Positions 31,926-41,660 of a stretch of DNA of 63,068 nucleotides are shown in pieces. The stretch is taken from positions 1-63,068 of the forward strand of contig CAZYUJ010000009.1 of the NCBI GenBank assembly GCA_964650705.1, written 5' to 3'. Numbering within the stretch: the first letter of the stretch is position 1; the number at the start of each line of letters is the position of its first letter. The translations under genes and the position numbers were made by a program. Origin of the DNA: Faeciplasma sp964650705. GTDB taxonomy: Bacteria > Bacillota > Clostridia > Oscillospirales > Ruminococcaceae. Below the pieces are notes generated by a model. That model was not told where the DNA came from, made no database searches, and saw only the letters and a program-made list of their open reading frames with translations.

Positions 31926-34919
31926 GTGAAAGACAAAATGTTTAGGCGCATAATCTCATTTGTCATTGCTTTGGCGATGATCGTGCCTACATTGGCGGTT
32001 GTTTATGCTGATGAAACCGAAAACGACGGTTTGGTCGTTTCGGCTAATCCCAACGCAGAAACAACCCAGCAAACCGAGATCAAGGAAACCTCGGCTCAGG
32101 GCCTTGACGACGCAAACAGAGCAAGAACATACAGCACTTATTACGATAAGTACATCGATGCTGCACGTCCCGACACAGAGGTTTTGATCCCTTATTCTGC
32201 ATATACCAATGCAAGCGAAGAGACAAATGCTTATGTTGACACCATCGACGGCGTTGAAGCTTTGGTTTGGCCCACAGCTTCCGGCTCTGTTGAGTTCCCT
32301 GTAACCATTACAGAGGAAGGCGTATACAACATGGAATTCATGTATTATGCCTTGTCCAGTGCCGCTAACGACATCGAGATATCCGTTCTTATCGACGGCG
32401 AAGCTCCTTACGCTACCGCTGAGCGTGTTGTTTTGTCCAAGGTTTGGGTCGACAACGAAAAGGGTTATTTGGTTGATGAAAACGGCGAGTTCATCTTGGA
32501 TGAGGACGGCAACAAGCAGTTCAAGCTCGACACTCACGATAACCAGATCAGACCTACTTTGGTCGAGTATCTCACTTGGCAGACTGCTTCCGCCAAGGAC
32601 ACTGACGGTTTGTTCAACGATCCTTTGAGATTCTACTTCACTAAGGGTGAACACGTTATCACCATCCAGTCTGAAAAGGCAAGATTTGCACTTTCCTACA
32701 TCAAGCTTTATAACGAGGATGAGCTTCCCGAGACTGCTGATGTTGACACAGTTACAACTGATGTAAATGTTGCAAGTGCAACCAAGGACGTATTCATCAC
32801 CTTGGAAGGCGAAAAGGCTGACTTCAAGTCTGATATCACCCTTTATGCTACATATAACCGTTCCACATACCTCACTTCTCCCTCTGACCCCGTAAAGATG
32901 ATCTATAACACCATCGGTCAGGCTAACTGGAAGAACGCAGGTCAGTCCGTTACATGGAACTTCACCATGGACGAGGCAGGATGGGTAAAGATCGGTATCA
33001 GAGCAAAACAGGATCAGATGCGCGGTCTGTATTCCAACAGACGTCTTTACATCGACGGAGTCGTTCCCAGTGCTGACGCAGAGCAGATCAAGTTCTATTA
33101 TAACACTGAATGGGACTGTGTATCTCCCACCGATGAAAACGGCAACATCCTCTACTTCTACCTTGAAGCAGGCGAGCATTCCATCACATTGGAAGCTATC
33201 CCCGGCGAGATCGGCGACATCATGCGCCAGCTCGACGATATCGTATACTATTTAAATAGCTACTACCGTCAGATTCTCCAGATCACAGGTCCTTCGCCCG
33301 ACGAATACAACACCTATATGATCCAGAATCAGATCCCTTCCATCCTTCCCGACTTTGAGACCTATTCCGCAGAGCTCAGAGAATTGAAGAAGGAGATCGA
33401 AGTATTGGCAGGAACCGAAGGTACCGAAGCAGTTGCTTTGGAGACCATGGCTGACCTTTTGGACAGATGCATCAAGCGTCCTGACGATATTCCCACATGC
33501 TTGACACAGATCAAGGACAACATCACAGCTTTGGCACAGTGGATGACCGACTATAGAAGCCAGTACTTAGAAGTTGACATGATCGAGATTGCTTCCGCTG
33601 AACAGGAATTCTCGACTGTCAAGGAAAACTTCTTCAAGGCTTTGGGCTATAGCATCCGTTCCTTCATCGGATCCTTCTTCGCTGACTATAACATCCTTTC
33701 CGATGAAAACGAAGAAGCTTTGAACGTTTGGGTATCCTTGGGCCGTGACCAGGCTCAGATCGTTAAGGAGCTCGTTGACTCCTACTTCGTTCCCGAAACC
33801 GGCATCCCAGTTTCCATCAACCTCGTACAGGGCGGTATCTTGGAAGCAACACTCGCAGGTAAGGGTCCTGACGTTGCCCTCTTCATCGGCGGCGACTTCC
33901 CGATCCAGCTTGCAGCACGTGACTGCTTGGTAGATATCTCTCAGTTTGAAGACTATGATGAGATCACAACGAGGTTTGCTGATGACATCATGACCCTTTA
34001 CACCTATAACGACGGTGAAAAGGCCGGTGTTTACGGATTGCCGATCTCTCAGAACTTCTCGATGATGTTCTTGAGAACCGACGTTTTGGAATCCTTCGGC
34101 TTCGACGGAGGCCCCGAAACTTGGGACGATCTTATTGAAATGCTTCCTACTCTCCAAAGAAGCTATATGGGCGTCGGTTTCAACTTCGGCACGTTCGACA
34201 CCTTCATGGTTCAGCGCGGCATGACCTATTATAACGAGAACCTCACCCAGACCAGATTCACCGAACAGGATGCTGTTGAAGCGTTCGAAATGTGGACTAA
34301 GTTCTACACCACATACAGCTTCGCTCAGACATTCGACCAGTTCACACGTTTCAGAACAGGTGAATATCCCATCGTAATCACAGGTTATACCTTCTATAAC
34401 CAGCTTTACATGGCAGCTCCCGAAATCAGAGGACTTTGGGAACTCGAATTGATGCCCGGTACGGTTCAGGAAGACGGAACGGTTAACCACTCGGTAACCT
34501 CCAGCTCTTCGGGCTGCATCATCTTCTCCAAGCTCTCCGAAAAGCAGCAGGCTGACGCTTGGGAGCTCTGTAAGTGGTTCACAAGTGCTGAGATCCAGGC
34601 TGAATACGGCAGATCCATCGAAGCTCTCTTAGGCCCCTTAGGTAGATTCGATACCGCTAACCAGGAAGCCTTGGCACAGCTCGCATGGAGCCAGTCCGAG
34701 CTCGAGCTCATCCTGACTCAGATGAACAACACAGTCGAGATCGACATCATCCCCTCTACTTATATCGTTGGACGTAACATCACCAACGCATTCAGAGACA
34801 CAGTTAACCTTAACAAGAACCCCAGAGATACTCTTGCTTGGTACAACAAGGATATCAATGACGAAATCTTGAGAAAGTACGAAGAGCTCGGCGTCGAGAT
34901 CTCCGTACCCGAAGACTAA
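31926..34919 (+). CDS. Secreted sugar-binding protein with N-terminal carbohydrate-binding-like domains
   Basis: A 997-aa extracytoplasmic protein, more than twice the length of a normal solute-binding protein. A signal peptide (about 1-28, cut after VYA) is followed by two beta-sandwich regions (about 50-255 and 285-440) with the look of galactose-binding/CBM-type domains (for example TEEGVYNMEFMYYALS and DEAGWVKIGIRAKQ). A helical linker (about 450-590) and a family-1 extracellular solute-binding domain (about 595-960, with GPDVALFIGGDFPIQLA and NFSMMFLRTDVLESFGF) complete it. There is no lipobox Cys and no C-terminal anchor, unusual for a monoderm binding protein; the uncleaved signal or partner proteins may hold it. 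GTG 31926 was chosen with AAAGGTGG 8 bases upstream. Two permease genes follow directly. Confidence 0.88.
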   Translation: MKDKMFRRIISFVIALAMIVPTLAVVYADETENDGLVVSANPNAETTQQTEIKETSAQGLDDANRARTYSTYYDKYIDAARPDTEVLIPYSAYTNASEETNAYVDTIDGVEALVWPTASGSVEFPVTITEEGVYNMEFMYYALSSAANDIEISVLIDGEAPYATAERVVLSKVWVDNEKGYLVDENGEFILDEDGNKQFKLDTHDNQIRPTLVEYLTWQTASAKDTDGLFNDPLRFYFTKGEHVITIQSEKARFALSYIKLYNEDELPETADVDTVTTDVNVASATKDVFITLEGEKADFKSDITLYATYNRSTYLTSPSDPVKMIYNTIGQANWKNAGQSVTWNFTMDEAGWVKIGIRAKQDQMRGLYSNRRLYIDGVVPSADAEQIKFYYNTEWDCVSPTDENGNILYFYLEAGEHSITLEAIPGEIGDIMRQLDDIVYYLNSYYRQILQITGPSPDEYNTYMIQNQIPSILPDFETYSAELRELKKEIEVLAGTEGTEAVALETMADLLDRCIKRPDDIPTCLTQIKDNITALAQWMTDYRSQYLEVDMIEIASAEQEFSTVKENFFKALGYSIRSFIGSFFADYNILSDENEEALNVWVSLGRDQAQIVKELVDSYFVPETGIPVSINLVQGGILEATLAGKGPDVALFIGGDFPIQLAARDCLVDISQFEDYDEITTRFADDIMTLYTYNDGEKAGVYGLPISQNFSMMFLRTDVLESFGFDGGPETWDDLIEMLPTLQRSYMGVGFNFGTFDTFMVQRGMTYYNENLTQTRFTEQDAVEAFEMWTKFYTTYSFAQTFDQFTRFRTGEYPIVITGYTFYNQLYMAAPEIRGLWELELMPGTVQEDGTVNHSVTSSSSGCIIFSKLSEKQQADAWELCKWFTSAEIQAEYGRSIEALLGPLGRFDTANQEALAQLAWSQSELELILTQMNNTVEIDIIPSTYIVGRNITNAFRDTVNLNKNPRDTLAWYNKDINDEILRKYEELGVEISVPED

Positions 34920-34937
34920 AGGAAGGAGGAAGTTATT

Positions 34938-35891
34938 ATGGCAAAAGTTAAAACAGAAACCGTTAAGACACCCAAGCCGATAAACACTCAGAGCAAGTGG
35001 GCTTATACGTGGCACCTCGTTAAAAGAAATCAGGCATGCTATTGGATGATGCTTCCGTTCTTCGCACTCTTTACGCTCTTCACCATCGTTCCCGTAGTAA
35101 TGTCCTTCCCGCTCGGCTTGACCAGCTTCAACCTGGTTCAGTTCCCCAAATACATAGGACTTCAGAACTTCTATACGCTCTTCGTTAACGACGACGTATT
35201 CCTTATCGCGATCAAGAACACTCTTGTCCTTGCGATATTCACAGGTCCTTTCTCCTATGTTTTGAGCTTTATCCTTGCATGGCTCATCAACGAAATGAAT
35301 CCCTTCTTGAAGGTATTCTTCACATTCGTATTCTACGCTCCGTCCATGACTCCCTCGGCATTCGTAATCTGGCAGCTCGTATTCTCGGGCGACTCCTACG
35401 GTTACCTCAACTCGGTGCTCATGGACTTGGGCATCATCTCGACGGCGAAACAGTGGCTGACCGACACGACTTATATGATGACAGTCGTTATCATCGTTCA
35501 GCTCTGGACGTCAATGGGTGCCGGCTTCTTGGCTCTGCGCGCAGGCTTCCAGAATATCGACGCTTCGCTCTATGAGGCAGGCGCTATCGAAGGTATTCAG
35601 AACCGCTTCCAGGAGCTCTTCACCATCACGATCCCCGCAATGGGTCCGTCGCTTTTGTTCGCAGCCGTTTTGGCTATCTCCGGTGCATTCACCGTCGGCA
35701 GTGTAGGAGCTGCGCTTTGCGGACTTCCTTCGACAAACTATGCTGTTCACACCGTTATGAACCACGCTCAGGACTACGGTTCCATCCGTTATGAGATGGG
35801 CTACGCTTCGGCAATCTGTATGGTATTGTTTATAGTAATGCTCATCTTTAACAAACTCATCCGTCAAGTCCTCAGCAAATATACTGACTGA
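34938..35891 (+). CDS. Carbohydrate ABC importer permease, MalF-type (pair 1)
   Basis: A 317-aa CUT1-family permease with six membrane helices after a Lys-rich cytoplasmic N-terminus. The EAA loop that contacts the ATPase reads EAGAIEGIQNRFQELF, followed by TITIPAMGPS. It lies 18 bases after the binding-protein gene and 18 before the second permease; each has AGGAGG-like sites (GGAAGGAGG here). No ATPase is encoded in the cluster. The binding protein upstream implies an oligosaccharide or glycoside substrate, otherwise unknown. Confidence 0.93.
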   Translation: MAKVKTETVKTPKPINTQSKWAYTWHLVKRNQACYWMMLPFFALFTLFTIVPVVMSFPLGLTSFNLVQFPKYIGLQNFYTLFVNDDVFLIAIKNTLVLAIFTGPFSYVLSFILAWLINEMNPFLKVFFTFVFYAPSMTPSAFVIWQLVFSGDSYGYLNSVLMDLGIISTAKQWLTDTTYMMTVVIIVQLWTSMGAGFLALRAGFQNIDASLYEAGAIEGIQNRFQELFTITIPAMGPSLLFAAVLAISGAFTVGSVGAALCGLPSTNYAVHTVMNHAQDYGSIRYEMGYASAICMVLFIVMLIFNKLIRQVLSKYTD

Positions 35892-35909
35892 TAAAGGAGG
35901 GAAAATACA

Positions 35910-36809
35910 ATGGCAAGAAAAAAGAAGCCCGTTAACATTGAAAAAGTTCATGTTAAGAAGTCCAAGGGCAAGCATATCAACGGTTCACTTGCAGGAGATA
36001 TTTGTATTTTCATGCTCCTTGCACTCTTGGGAATCTTCATGATCTTCCCGCTTTACTATTCCGTCATTCAGGCATTTAAGCCTATCTCGGAATTGTTCGT
36101 ATTCCCGCCGAAGCTCTACGTTGTATCTCCCACCGGCGAGAACTTCTCGAACCTCTTCAAGGTTGCCGGCAACCTTTGGGTTCCCTTCTCGAGATACGTT
36201 TTCAACTCGGTATTTATCACAATCGTAATCACGGTCTTGCACGTATTTGTTGTTTGCTGCTGTGCTTTCTGCTTGTCCAAGTGCCGTTTCCCCGGTTACA
36301 ACGCTCTTAACCAGCTCATCGTAACCGCCCTCTTGTTCACCTCTACAGCCACATGGATCATGCAGTTCGTAGTAATGGCAAAGTTAGGTTTGATCAATAC
36401 ATACTGGGCACTTATTTTGCCGAACGTTGCAACGTCAATGGGTCTTTACCTGATGCGACAGAGTATGTCGACGATCAACGACTCGATCATTGACGCCGCG
36501 AAGGTTGACGGCGCAGGCGCATTCAGAACCTGCTGGCAGGTTGTAATTCCTAACCAGAAGCCTGCGATCGCAACACTTATCATCTTCGTTTTCCAGAACG
36601 CATGGAACGTTCAGGGCGGCGCACTCGTATATAAGGAAGACCTTAAGACTCTTCCTACGATCATGTCACAGATCGCTGCTTCGGGTATTGCCCGTCAGGG
36701 TATCATCTACGCTTCTGCCGTAGTGCTTATGATCCCTCCGCTTGTTATCTTCCTTATCGCACAGAGTAACGTTATGGAAACCATGGCTAACTCCGGTATG
36801 AAGGACTAG
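35910..36809 (+). CDS. Carbohydrate ABC importer permease, MalG-type (pair 1)
   Basis: A 299-aa partner permease with six helices. The EAA-type loop is DAAKVDGAGAFRTCWQVVIP, close to consensus. The N-terminus is a strongly basic cytoplasmic stretch (MARKKKPVNIEKVHVKKSKGK). AAAGGAGGG lies upstream of the ATG. It forms a heterodimer with the product of the preceding gene. The next gene, an NHL/TPR protein, starts 41 bases later with no terminator between, so it belongs to the same transcript. Confidence 0.93.
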   Translation: MARKKKPVNIEKVHVKKSKGKHINGSLAGDICIFMLLALLGIFMIFPLYYSVIQAFKPISELFVFPPKLYVVSPTGENFSNLFKVAGNLWVPFSRYVFNSVFITIVITVLHVFVVCCCAFCLSKCRFPGYNALNQLIVTALLFTSTATWIMQFVVMAKLGLINTYWALILPNVATSMGLYLMRQSMSTINDSIIDAAKVDGAGAFRTCWQVVIPNQKPAIATLIIFVFQNAWNVQGGALVYKEDLKTLPTIMSQIAASGIARQGIIYASAVVLMIPPLVIFLIAQSNVMETMANSGMKD

Positions 36810-36849
36810 TATTGACCCTATGTTAAACTATTATGAAAGGTGATAAGCG

Positions 36850-38508
36850 GTGACGAGTATGAACATTAAAAAGACTCTTTGTATGCTGGTTGCCTTGGTT
36901 ATGGCGGTTTGCATGTTTGCAACCGTGACATACGCTGAGGACCCGTATACAGCCTATAACTACAATGCGTGGAGCGTTGCTCTTCCTTCTCAGAACGGTT
37001 ATATCGTTAAAGCTTCGATAACCGGCACTGATATGGGACTTGACCAGCTCTCCGACCCTGACAGCCCGTTATTTATCAGCGAGAGCGAGCCTTCCACCCT
37101 TTCGGATGCTAAGGACTTCTTCCTCTCCCCCAACAACGAATTCTTCATTGTTGACACGGGCAACAACAGAATCATCCACACAGACATCAACTTTAACCTC
37201 ATTGCTTGCTACAAGACCTTCACAGGTTCAAGCTTGGTTGAGGATATCAAGGATGCTGACGGCAACGTTATCGATACTCAGCCTGTGCTTGGGCTTAAGA
37301 GCCCTTACGGCATCTATGTTGACGAAGACAACATCATGTACATCGCCGACAGAGACAATCAGCGTGTTATCAAGTGCGGTCTCGACTGTGAGATCATCAC
37401 TGAATACGTTCGTCCTGATACAGAGCTTTACGATTCAGTATCCTTCTATTGCACCAAGGTATTGGTTGACGCAGCCTCTAACGTATACGTTATCTGTCCC
37501 GCAGTTAACAAGGGTGCTATCATGTTCGCACCCAGCGGCTCCTTCATGGGCTACTACGGCGCTAACCGTGTAGAAGTAACTGCTGAAGTCATCAGAAACA
37601 AGCTTTGGAGAAAGTTCGCTTCCGATGAGCAGATCGCCGGTATGATCAAGGCAACCCCTGTTGAGTACGCAAACTTTGACATCGACAAGGAAGGCTTTAT
37701 CTACACAGTAACCGAAGTTGCTGACGCTTCTACCGACGCGGTTAAGAAGCTCAATCCTGCGGGATACAACATCTTGGAGACAACAACAAACGCTGCCGAT
37801 ATCAAGTTCGGCGATCAGCAGTCCGTTACATATTCCGGCTCGACATATGCAACCCGTTTGACCGACATCGCGGTTGCAGAAAACGGCAACATCAACATCC
37901 TGGACTATACGACCGGTCGTGTATTCCAGTATGACAAGGAATGCAATCTGTTGTTCGTATTCGGATGTGACCAGGAAGCACAGAACGGCGGCTTCGACAA
38001 CCCCAACGCTGTTGAGTGCTACGGCGAATACATCTATGTTCTTGACGGCAGAAACAACGACGTTACCGTTTATAAGGAGACCGATTTCGGCGCAAAGGTT
38101 CACGAAGCCGTTGAAATGTTCAACGAAGGCTTGTATGAAGACTCGCTCGATCTGTGGCGCGACGTTTTGAAGCGTGACGGTAACTATAACATGGCTTACC
38201 TTGCTATCGGCCGTGCTCTTTTGAACCAGGAAAACTATGACGAAGCGCTTGAATACTTCAAGCTCGCATTCAGCGATGAAGACTATGACAGAGCGTTTGA
38301 ATCAAAGCGTCAGGAGCTCTTAAGACAGAACTTCACACTTATCGTTGTTATTCTCATAATCCTTATAGTTATCGTTGTCGTTATCAAGCAGCTCCAGAAG
38401 CGCAAGATAATTCCCGACAAGCTCATCAAGAGAGGAGTTATGTGGGTAGTCAACAAGATCGTAAATCTTGTTAAAAACATTATTGGCAAGAAGGGAGGAA
38501 GCAAATAA
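36850..38508 (+). CDS. Secreted NHL beta-propeller/TPR protein with C-terminal membrane anchor
   Basis: A 552-aa envelope protein. The signal peptide (about 1-29) is followed by NHL-type repeats (about 60-400) such as LKSPYGIYVDEDNIMYIADRDNQRVI and DAKDFFLSPNNEFFIVDTGNNR, expected to form a six-bladed propeller. A short TPR segment comes next (about 417-485, EMFNEGLYEDSLDLWRDVL, ALLNQENYDEALEYF), then a membrane helix (about 497-513) and a basic cytoplasmic tail. The start GTG 36850 is 7 bases after AAAGGTG. It sits between an importer permease pair and a YIP1 gene with a 1-base stop/start overlap. Topology places propeller and TPR outside, near the importer; a role in docking the large binding protein or glycan is plausible but unproven. 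Confidence 0.82.
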   Translation: MTSMNIKKTLCMLVALVMAVCMFATVTYAEDPYTAYNYNAWSVALPSQNGYIVKASITGTDMGLDQLSDPDSPLFISESEPSTLSDAKDFFLSPNNEFFIVDTGNNRIIHTDINFNLIACYKTFTGSSLVEDIKDADGNVIDTQPVLGLKSPYGIYVDEDNIMYIADRDNQRVIKCGLDCEIITEYVRPDTELYDSVSFYCTKVLVDAASNVYVICPAVNKGAIMFAPSGSFMGYYGANRVEVTAEVIRNKLWRKFASDEQIAGMIKATPVEYANFDIDKEGFIYTVTEVADASTDAVKKLNPAGYNILETTTNAADIKFGDQQSVTYSGSTYATRLTDIAVAENGNINILDYTTGRVFQYDKECNLLFVFGCDQEAQNGGFDNPNAVECYGEYIYVLDGRNNDVTVYKETDFGAKVHEAVEMFNEGLYEDSLDLWRDVLKRDGNYNMAYLAIGRALLNQENYDEALEYFKLAFSDEDYDRAFESKRQELLRQNFTLIVVILIILIVIVVVIKQLQKRKIIPDKLIKRGVMWVVNKIVNLVKNIIGKKGGSK

Positions 38509-39143
38509 TGATTTATGATATGACACCTTTGCAGTGGCTAAAGCACGTGATCTTCCACCCCTTCGAGGGATATGAAGATATGCGTTGGAAGAAGCAGGGC
38601 TCGATGAAGATATCCTTAGTAATCGTTTTCTTCCTCTTCTTAGCGCAGATGTTCTCCGCAAGATACGGCGGCTTCGCTTTCAACATGAGAGCATATTCCG
38701 ATATCTTCAACGTTGTTCCGATCTTGGTACAGTCGGTTGCATACTACGCAACATGGGTAGTTGCTAACTGGAGCTTGTGTACACTTTTGGACGGCGAAGG
38801 CAATATGCGAAGAATCGCAATCTATTCTGCATATGCACTCGTTCCGTTCATCGTTTGCAGCTTCCTTTCCACCGGCTTGTCCTATTTCCTCACACTTGAT
38901 GAATCTATCTGGACAACATCCATCAGCACCATTGGTTTGGTATGGTCCGGCTTACTCTTAGTATTCGGTATGAAGGCTTGCCACCAGTATTCATTCACAA
39001 AGACGATTTTCAGTATGATCTTGACCGTAGTCGGCATGCTTTTGATCCTTTGCTTGCTCGTTTTGGTCATGTCACTCTTCCAGCAGGTATGGCTCTTCAT
39101 TCTTACCATCTATACAGAGATCATGTATAGAGTAAGAAGCTAA
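38508..39143 (+). CDS. YIP1-family membrane protein
   Basis: A 211-aa protein with five membrane helices and a short cytoplasmic N-terminus. The opening WLKHVIFHPFEGYEDMRWKKQGS matches the bacterial YIP1 family entry motif (H-P-F-x-G-F-x-D-x-R). The molecular role of bacterial YIP1 proteins is unknown. Its ATG overlaps the stop of the NHL/TPR gene (TAATG), so the two are made in fixed ratio and probably interact. Downstream the DUF5696 gene begins after 22 bases. Confidence 0.85.
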   Translation: MIYDMTPLQWLKHVIFHPFEGYEDMRWKKQGSMKISLVIVFFLFLAQMFSARYGGFAFNMRAYSDIFNVVPILVQSVAYYATWVVANWSLCTLLDGEGNMRRIAIYSAYALVPFIVCSFLSTGLSYFLTLDESIWTTSISTIGLVWSGLLLVFGMKACHQYSFTKTIFSMILTVVGMLLILCLLVLVMSLFQQVWLFILTIYTEIMYRVRS

Positions 39144-39165
39144 GCGAGCAGAAAGTGAGTATAAG

Positions 39166-41658
39166 ATGATGAATAGATTTCTCAGATTGATCGCTTGCCT
39201 GCTTGTCATGGCAATACTTACATCAATCATTACAGTTGCACTTATCGCTGACGAAACCGAAGGCGATACAACAGAAAACACCGAACAGGTTGAAACAACC
39301 GATACTCCCGCTGAGGGCGAAGAGGTTACCGAAGAGGGCGAAGAAGCTCCCGAAGAGGGCGAAGAACCCGAAGAGGGCGAAGAGGCTCCCGAAGAGGATG
39401 AAGAACCCGTGGAAGAGCCTATCGACGAAAACGAAGAAGTCGAAGAGGAAGACGACGAAGAAGTTATCCTCGTTCTTTCCGACGAAGAAGCTTTGAAAAG
39501 ATGTACTCTCGTTACAGAGAACGACAACTTGGCTCTTTACCTCGACGAAGAATATGAAAGAATCGGCGTTTTGGTCAAGGAAAGCGGATATATTCACTGG
39601 TCAAACTGTGTTAACGCTTTGACCGACGAAGCAACCAACAAGGCTGCTTTGAGAGAGAACCGCTTGTCCAACGTCGCCGTTAAATACGGTAACGCAACCG
39701 ACCTTATCACCTCGAGCTTCCTCTATTCCTATAGACAGTCGACCTCGAAGGAAAACACAGAATATGAGATCCTTGACAACGGTGTAAAGATCACCTATAA
39801 CTTCAAGGACGCCAAGGCTAAGGTTCCGGTATACTTCATTTTGGAAGAAAACAGCTACTATGTTTATATCGAGACCTCTGAGATCAAAGAGACCGCAGGT
39901 TATACCTCGTCAGCCGCTGATGAAGATTCGACCTCTGACGTTATCGTTTTGACCGACATTGCACTTGCTCCCTTCATGAGCGCTGCTACCACCGAGGACG
40001 AAGGCTATATGCTCATTCCCGACGGCTCCGGTGCTATCATCAACCTCAATAACGGCAAGGGCAACTATGCTTCCTATAAGCAGGATATCTTTGGCCGCGA
40101 CATCACACAGGTCAAGGAAGTAGCTCCCGACGAGACCGAACAGGCTTACTTGCCCGTTATGGCAATGGTCAAGGGCTCCAACGGCTTGGTAATGATCGCT
40201 TCCGACGGTGAGACCTTTGCACAGGCAAACGCATCGGTAAGCTATACTAAGAACGACTCTTCCTCCTATAACAACTGCTACTTCAGCTTTACTATCCGTT
40301 CGACCGACAACTATTACATGACCGGTGACTCTGCTACCATCATCGTATTTGAACAGGGCGACGGAACCATCCAGGTGCCCAGAGTCGGCGTCAGATACTA
40401 TCCCATCACTTCCGACGAAGAACTGGTTACCTATGGCGAGATCGCTGAGGTATACAGAAACTACCTCATCGAGGAAGAGGGTCTTACAGCTAAGACTGAT
40501 GCAGATTCCGCTCCTTTATACGTTGACTTCTACGGCGGAACATTAAAGCCCGTTTCCATCTTGGGTATCCCGATCGACGTTAAGACCGCATACACCACCT
40601 TCGAACAGGCTATCGAGCTCGTTTCTGAGCTCAAGGGCTTGGGCGTTGACGATATGGTAGTATCCTATAACGACTGGACCGGCGATTCGATGTCCTCGAA
40701 GCTCGATACAGCCGACAGCGTTGCAAGCTGCCTGGGCGGCAAGAGCGACTTCAAGGATCTTATGGAATACTTGGCAAACGAAAACTTTGATTTCTATGCC
40801 AATATCACAGGCAACACCTTCAAGTCTAACGGCAACGGCTTCATGACACTCTTTGACACAGCTTACAGAGTATCTAAGTCCTATGCACGTCCTTATACCT
40901 ACAACATCGCATACGGCACTCCCGATTCCGGCGTTGCAGCGGCTCTCTTGGCACCTAAGTCCATCAGCAAGCTCTCAAACAAGGTTGTTAAGAACTTGGG
41001 CAAGCTCGACGTTCCCGGAGCAGGACTCGGCACAGTATCCAACACTCTTTGGAGCGACTTCTCCACAAAGAACCGCACCAACAGATGCATGACAGCGGAT
41101 TACATCATCGAGTACTATAAGGCAGTCAGAGAGGTAACCGGCAAGGTTATCGCTGATGCACCTAATGCATACCTGATTCCTTATGTTGATGCTATCAACA
41201 ACCTGACCTTGCAGTCCAGCCAGTTCAAGGTCGTTGACGCTGACATTCCGTTCTATCAGATGGTCGTTCACGGATACGTTGAGTATGCAACAGAGCCTAT
41301 CAATGCTTCCGCAGACTCGAATGAGCTCTTCTTGAAGGCAATTGCAGCAGGCTCCAACATTCACTACGAATTCATCTATGAGGATTCGACCGAGCTTGTC
41401 AACACTGATTACGTTAAGCTCTTCTATGCTCCTTATAAGGGATGGCTCGAAGAAGCGGCTGCTCAGTACAAGATCGCTAACGAAATTCTCTCTACAGTTT
41501 CCGATGCCACAATTTCCGACTATAAACAGGAAGGCTCGGTAATCACTACAACATATTCTAACGGTGTTGTAACCGTCGTTGACCTTGAGTCGGGCGACAT
41601 CACCGCAAACGGCAAGACCTATAACCTTGCTGACTACATGGATAAGGAGGTTGGATAA
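39166..41658 (+). CDS. DUF5696-type secreted protein with acidic linker
   Basis: An 830-aa exported protein. The N-terminal hydrophobic signal (about 5-27) has no lipobox and might serve as a membrane anchor. Residues about 30-100 are a Glu/Pro/Gly-rich repeat built on EEGEEAPEE, extremely acidic. The remainder contains the region YMLIPDGSGAIINLNNGKGNYASYKQDIFGRD and a probable TIM-barrel-like part (about 470-740, for example YNDWTGDSMSSKLDTADS and NEVNFDFYANIT-like segments), consistent with DUF5696 proteins, which resemble glycoside hydrolases but lack a proven activity. It lies just upstream of the second permease pair, where a binding protein would be expected, so it may be a glycan-binding or -cleaving partner (inference). 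Confidence 0.78.
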   Translation: MMNRFLRLIACLLVMAILTSIITVALIADETEGDTTENTEQVETTDTPAEGEEVTEEGEEAPEEGEEPEEGEEAPEEDEEPVEEPIDENEEVEEEDDEEVILVLSDEEALKRCTLVTENDNLALYLDEEYERIGVLVKESGYIHWSNCVNALTDEATNKAALRENRLSNVAVKYGNATDLITSSFLYSYRQSTSKENTEYEILDNGVKITYNFKDAKAKVPVYFILEENSYYVYIETSEIKETAGYTSSAADEDSTSDVIVLTDIALAPFMSAATTEDEGYMLIPDGSGAIINLNNGKGNYASYKQDIFGRDITQVKEVAPDETEQAYLPVMAMVKGSNGLVMIASDGETFAQANASVSYTKNDSSSYNNCYFSFTIRSTDNYYMTGDSATIIVFEQGDGTIQVPRVGVRYYPITSDEELVTYGEIAEVYRNYLIEEEGLTAKTDADSAPLYVDFYGGTLKPVSILGIPIDVKTAYTTFEQAIELVSELKGLGVDDMVVSYNDWTGDSMSSKLDTADSVASCLGGKSDFKDLMEYLANENFDFYANITGNTFKSNGNGFMTLFDTAYRVSKSYARPYTYNIAYGTPDSGVAAALLAPKSISKLSNKVVKNLGKLDVPGAGLGTVSNTLWSDFSTKNRTNRCMTADYIIEYYKAVREVTGKVIADAPNAYLIPYVDAINNLTLQSSQFKVVDADIPFYQMVVHGYVEYATEPINASADSNELFLKAIAAGSNIHYEFIYEDSTELVNTDYVKLFYAPYKGWLEEAAAQYKIANEILSTVSDATISDYKQEGSVITTTYSNGVVTVVDLESGDITANGKTYNLADYMDKEVG

Positions 41659-41660
41659 TC

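Noticed and set aside
31956..33179. 407-codon minus-strand frame opposite the binding-protein gene (also 33567-34490)
   Set aside because: Antisense shadow of a biased coding sequence, without ribosome site or domain logic.
39300..39470. Repetitive GAAGAGGGC-type sequence considered as a CRISPR or DNA repeat
   Set aside because: It is the in-frame coding repeat for the acidic EEGEE linker of the DUF5696 protein, with no spacer structure.
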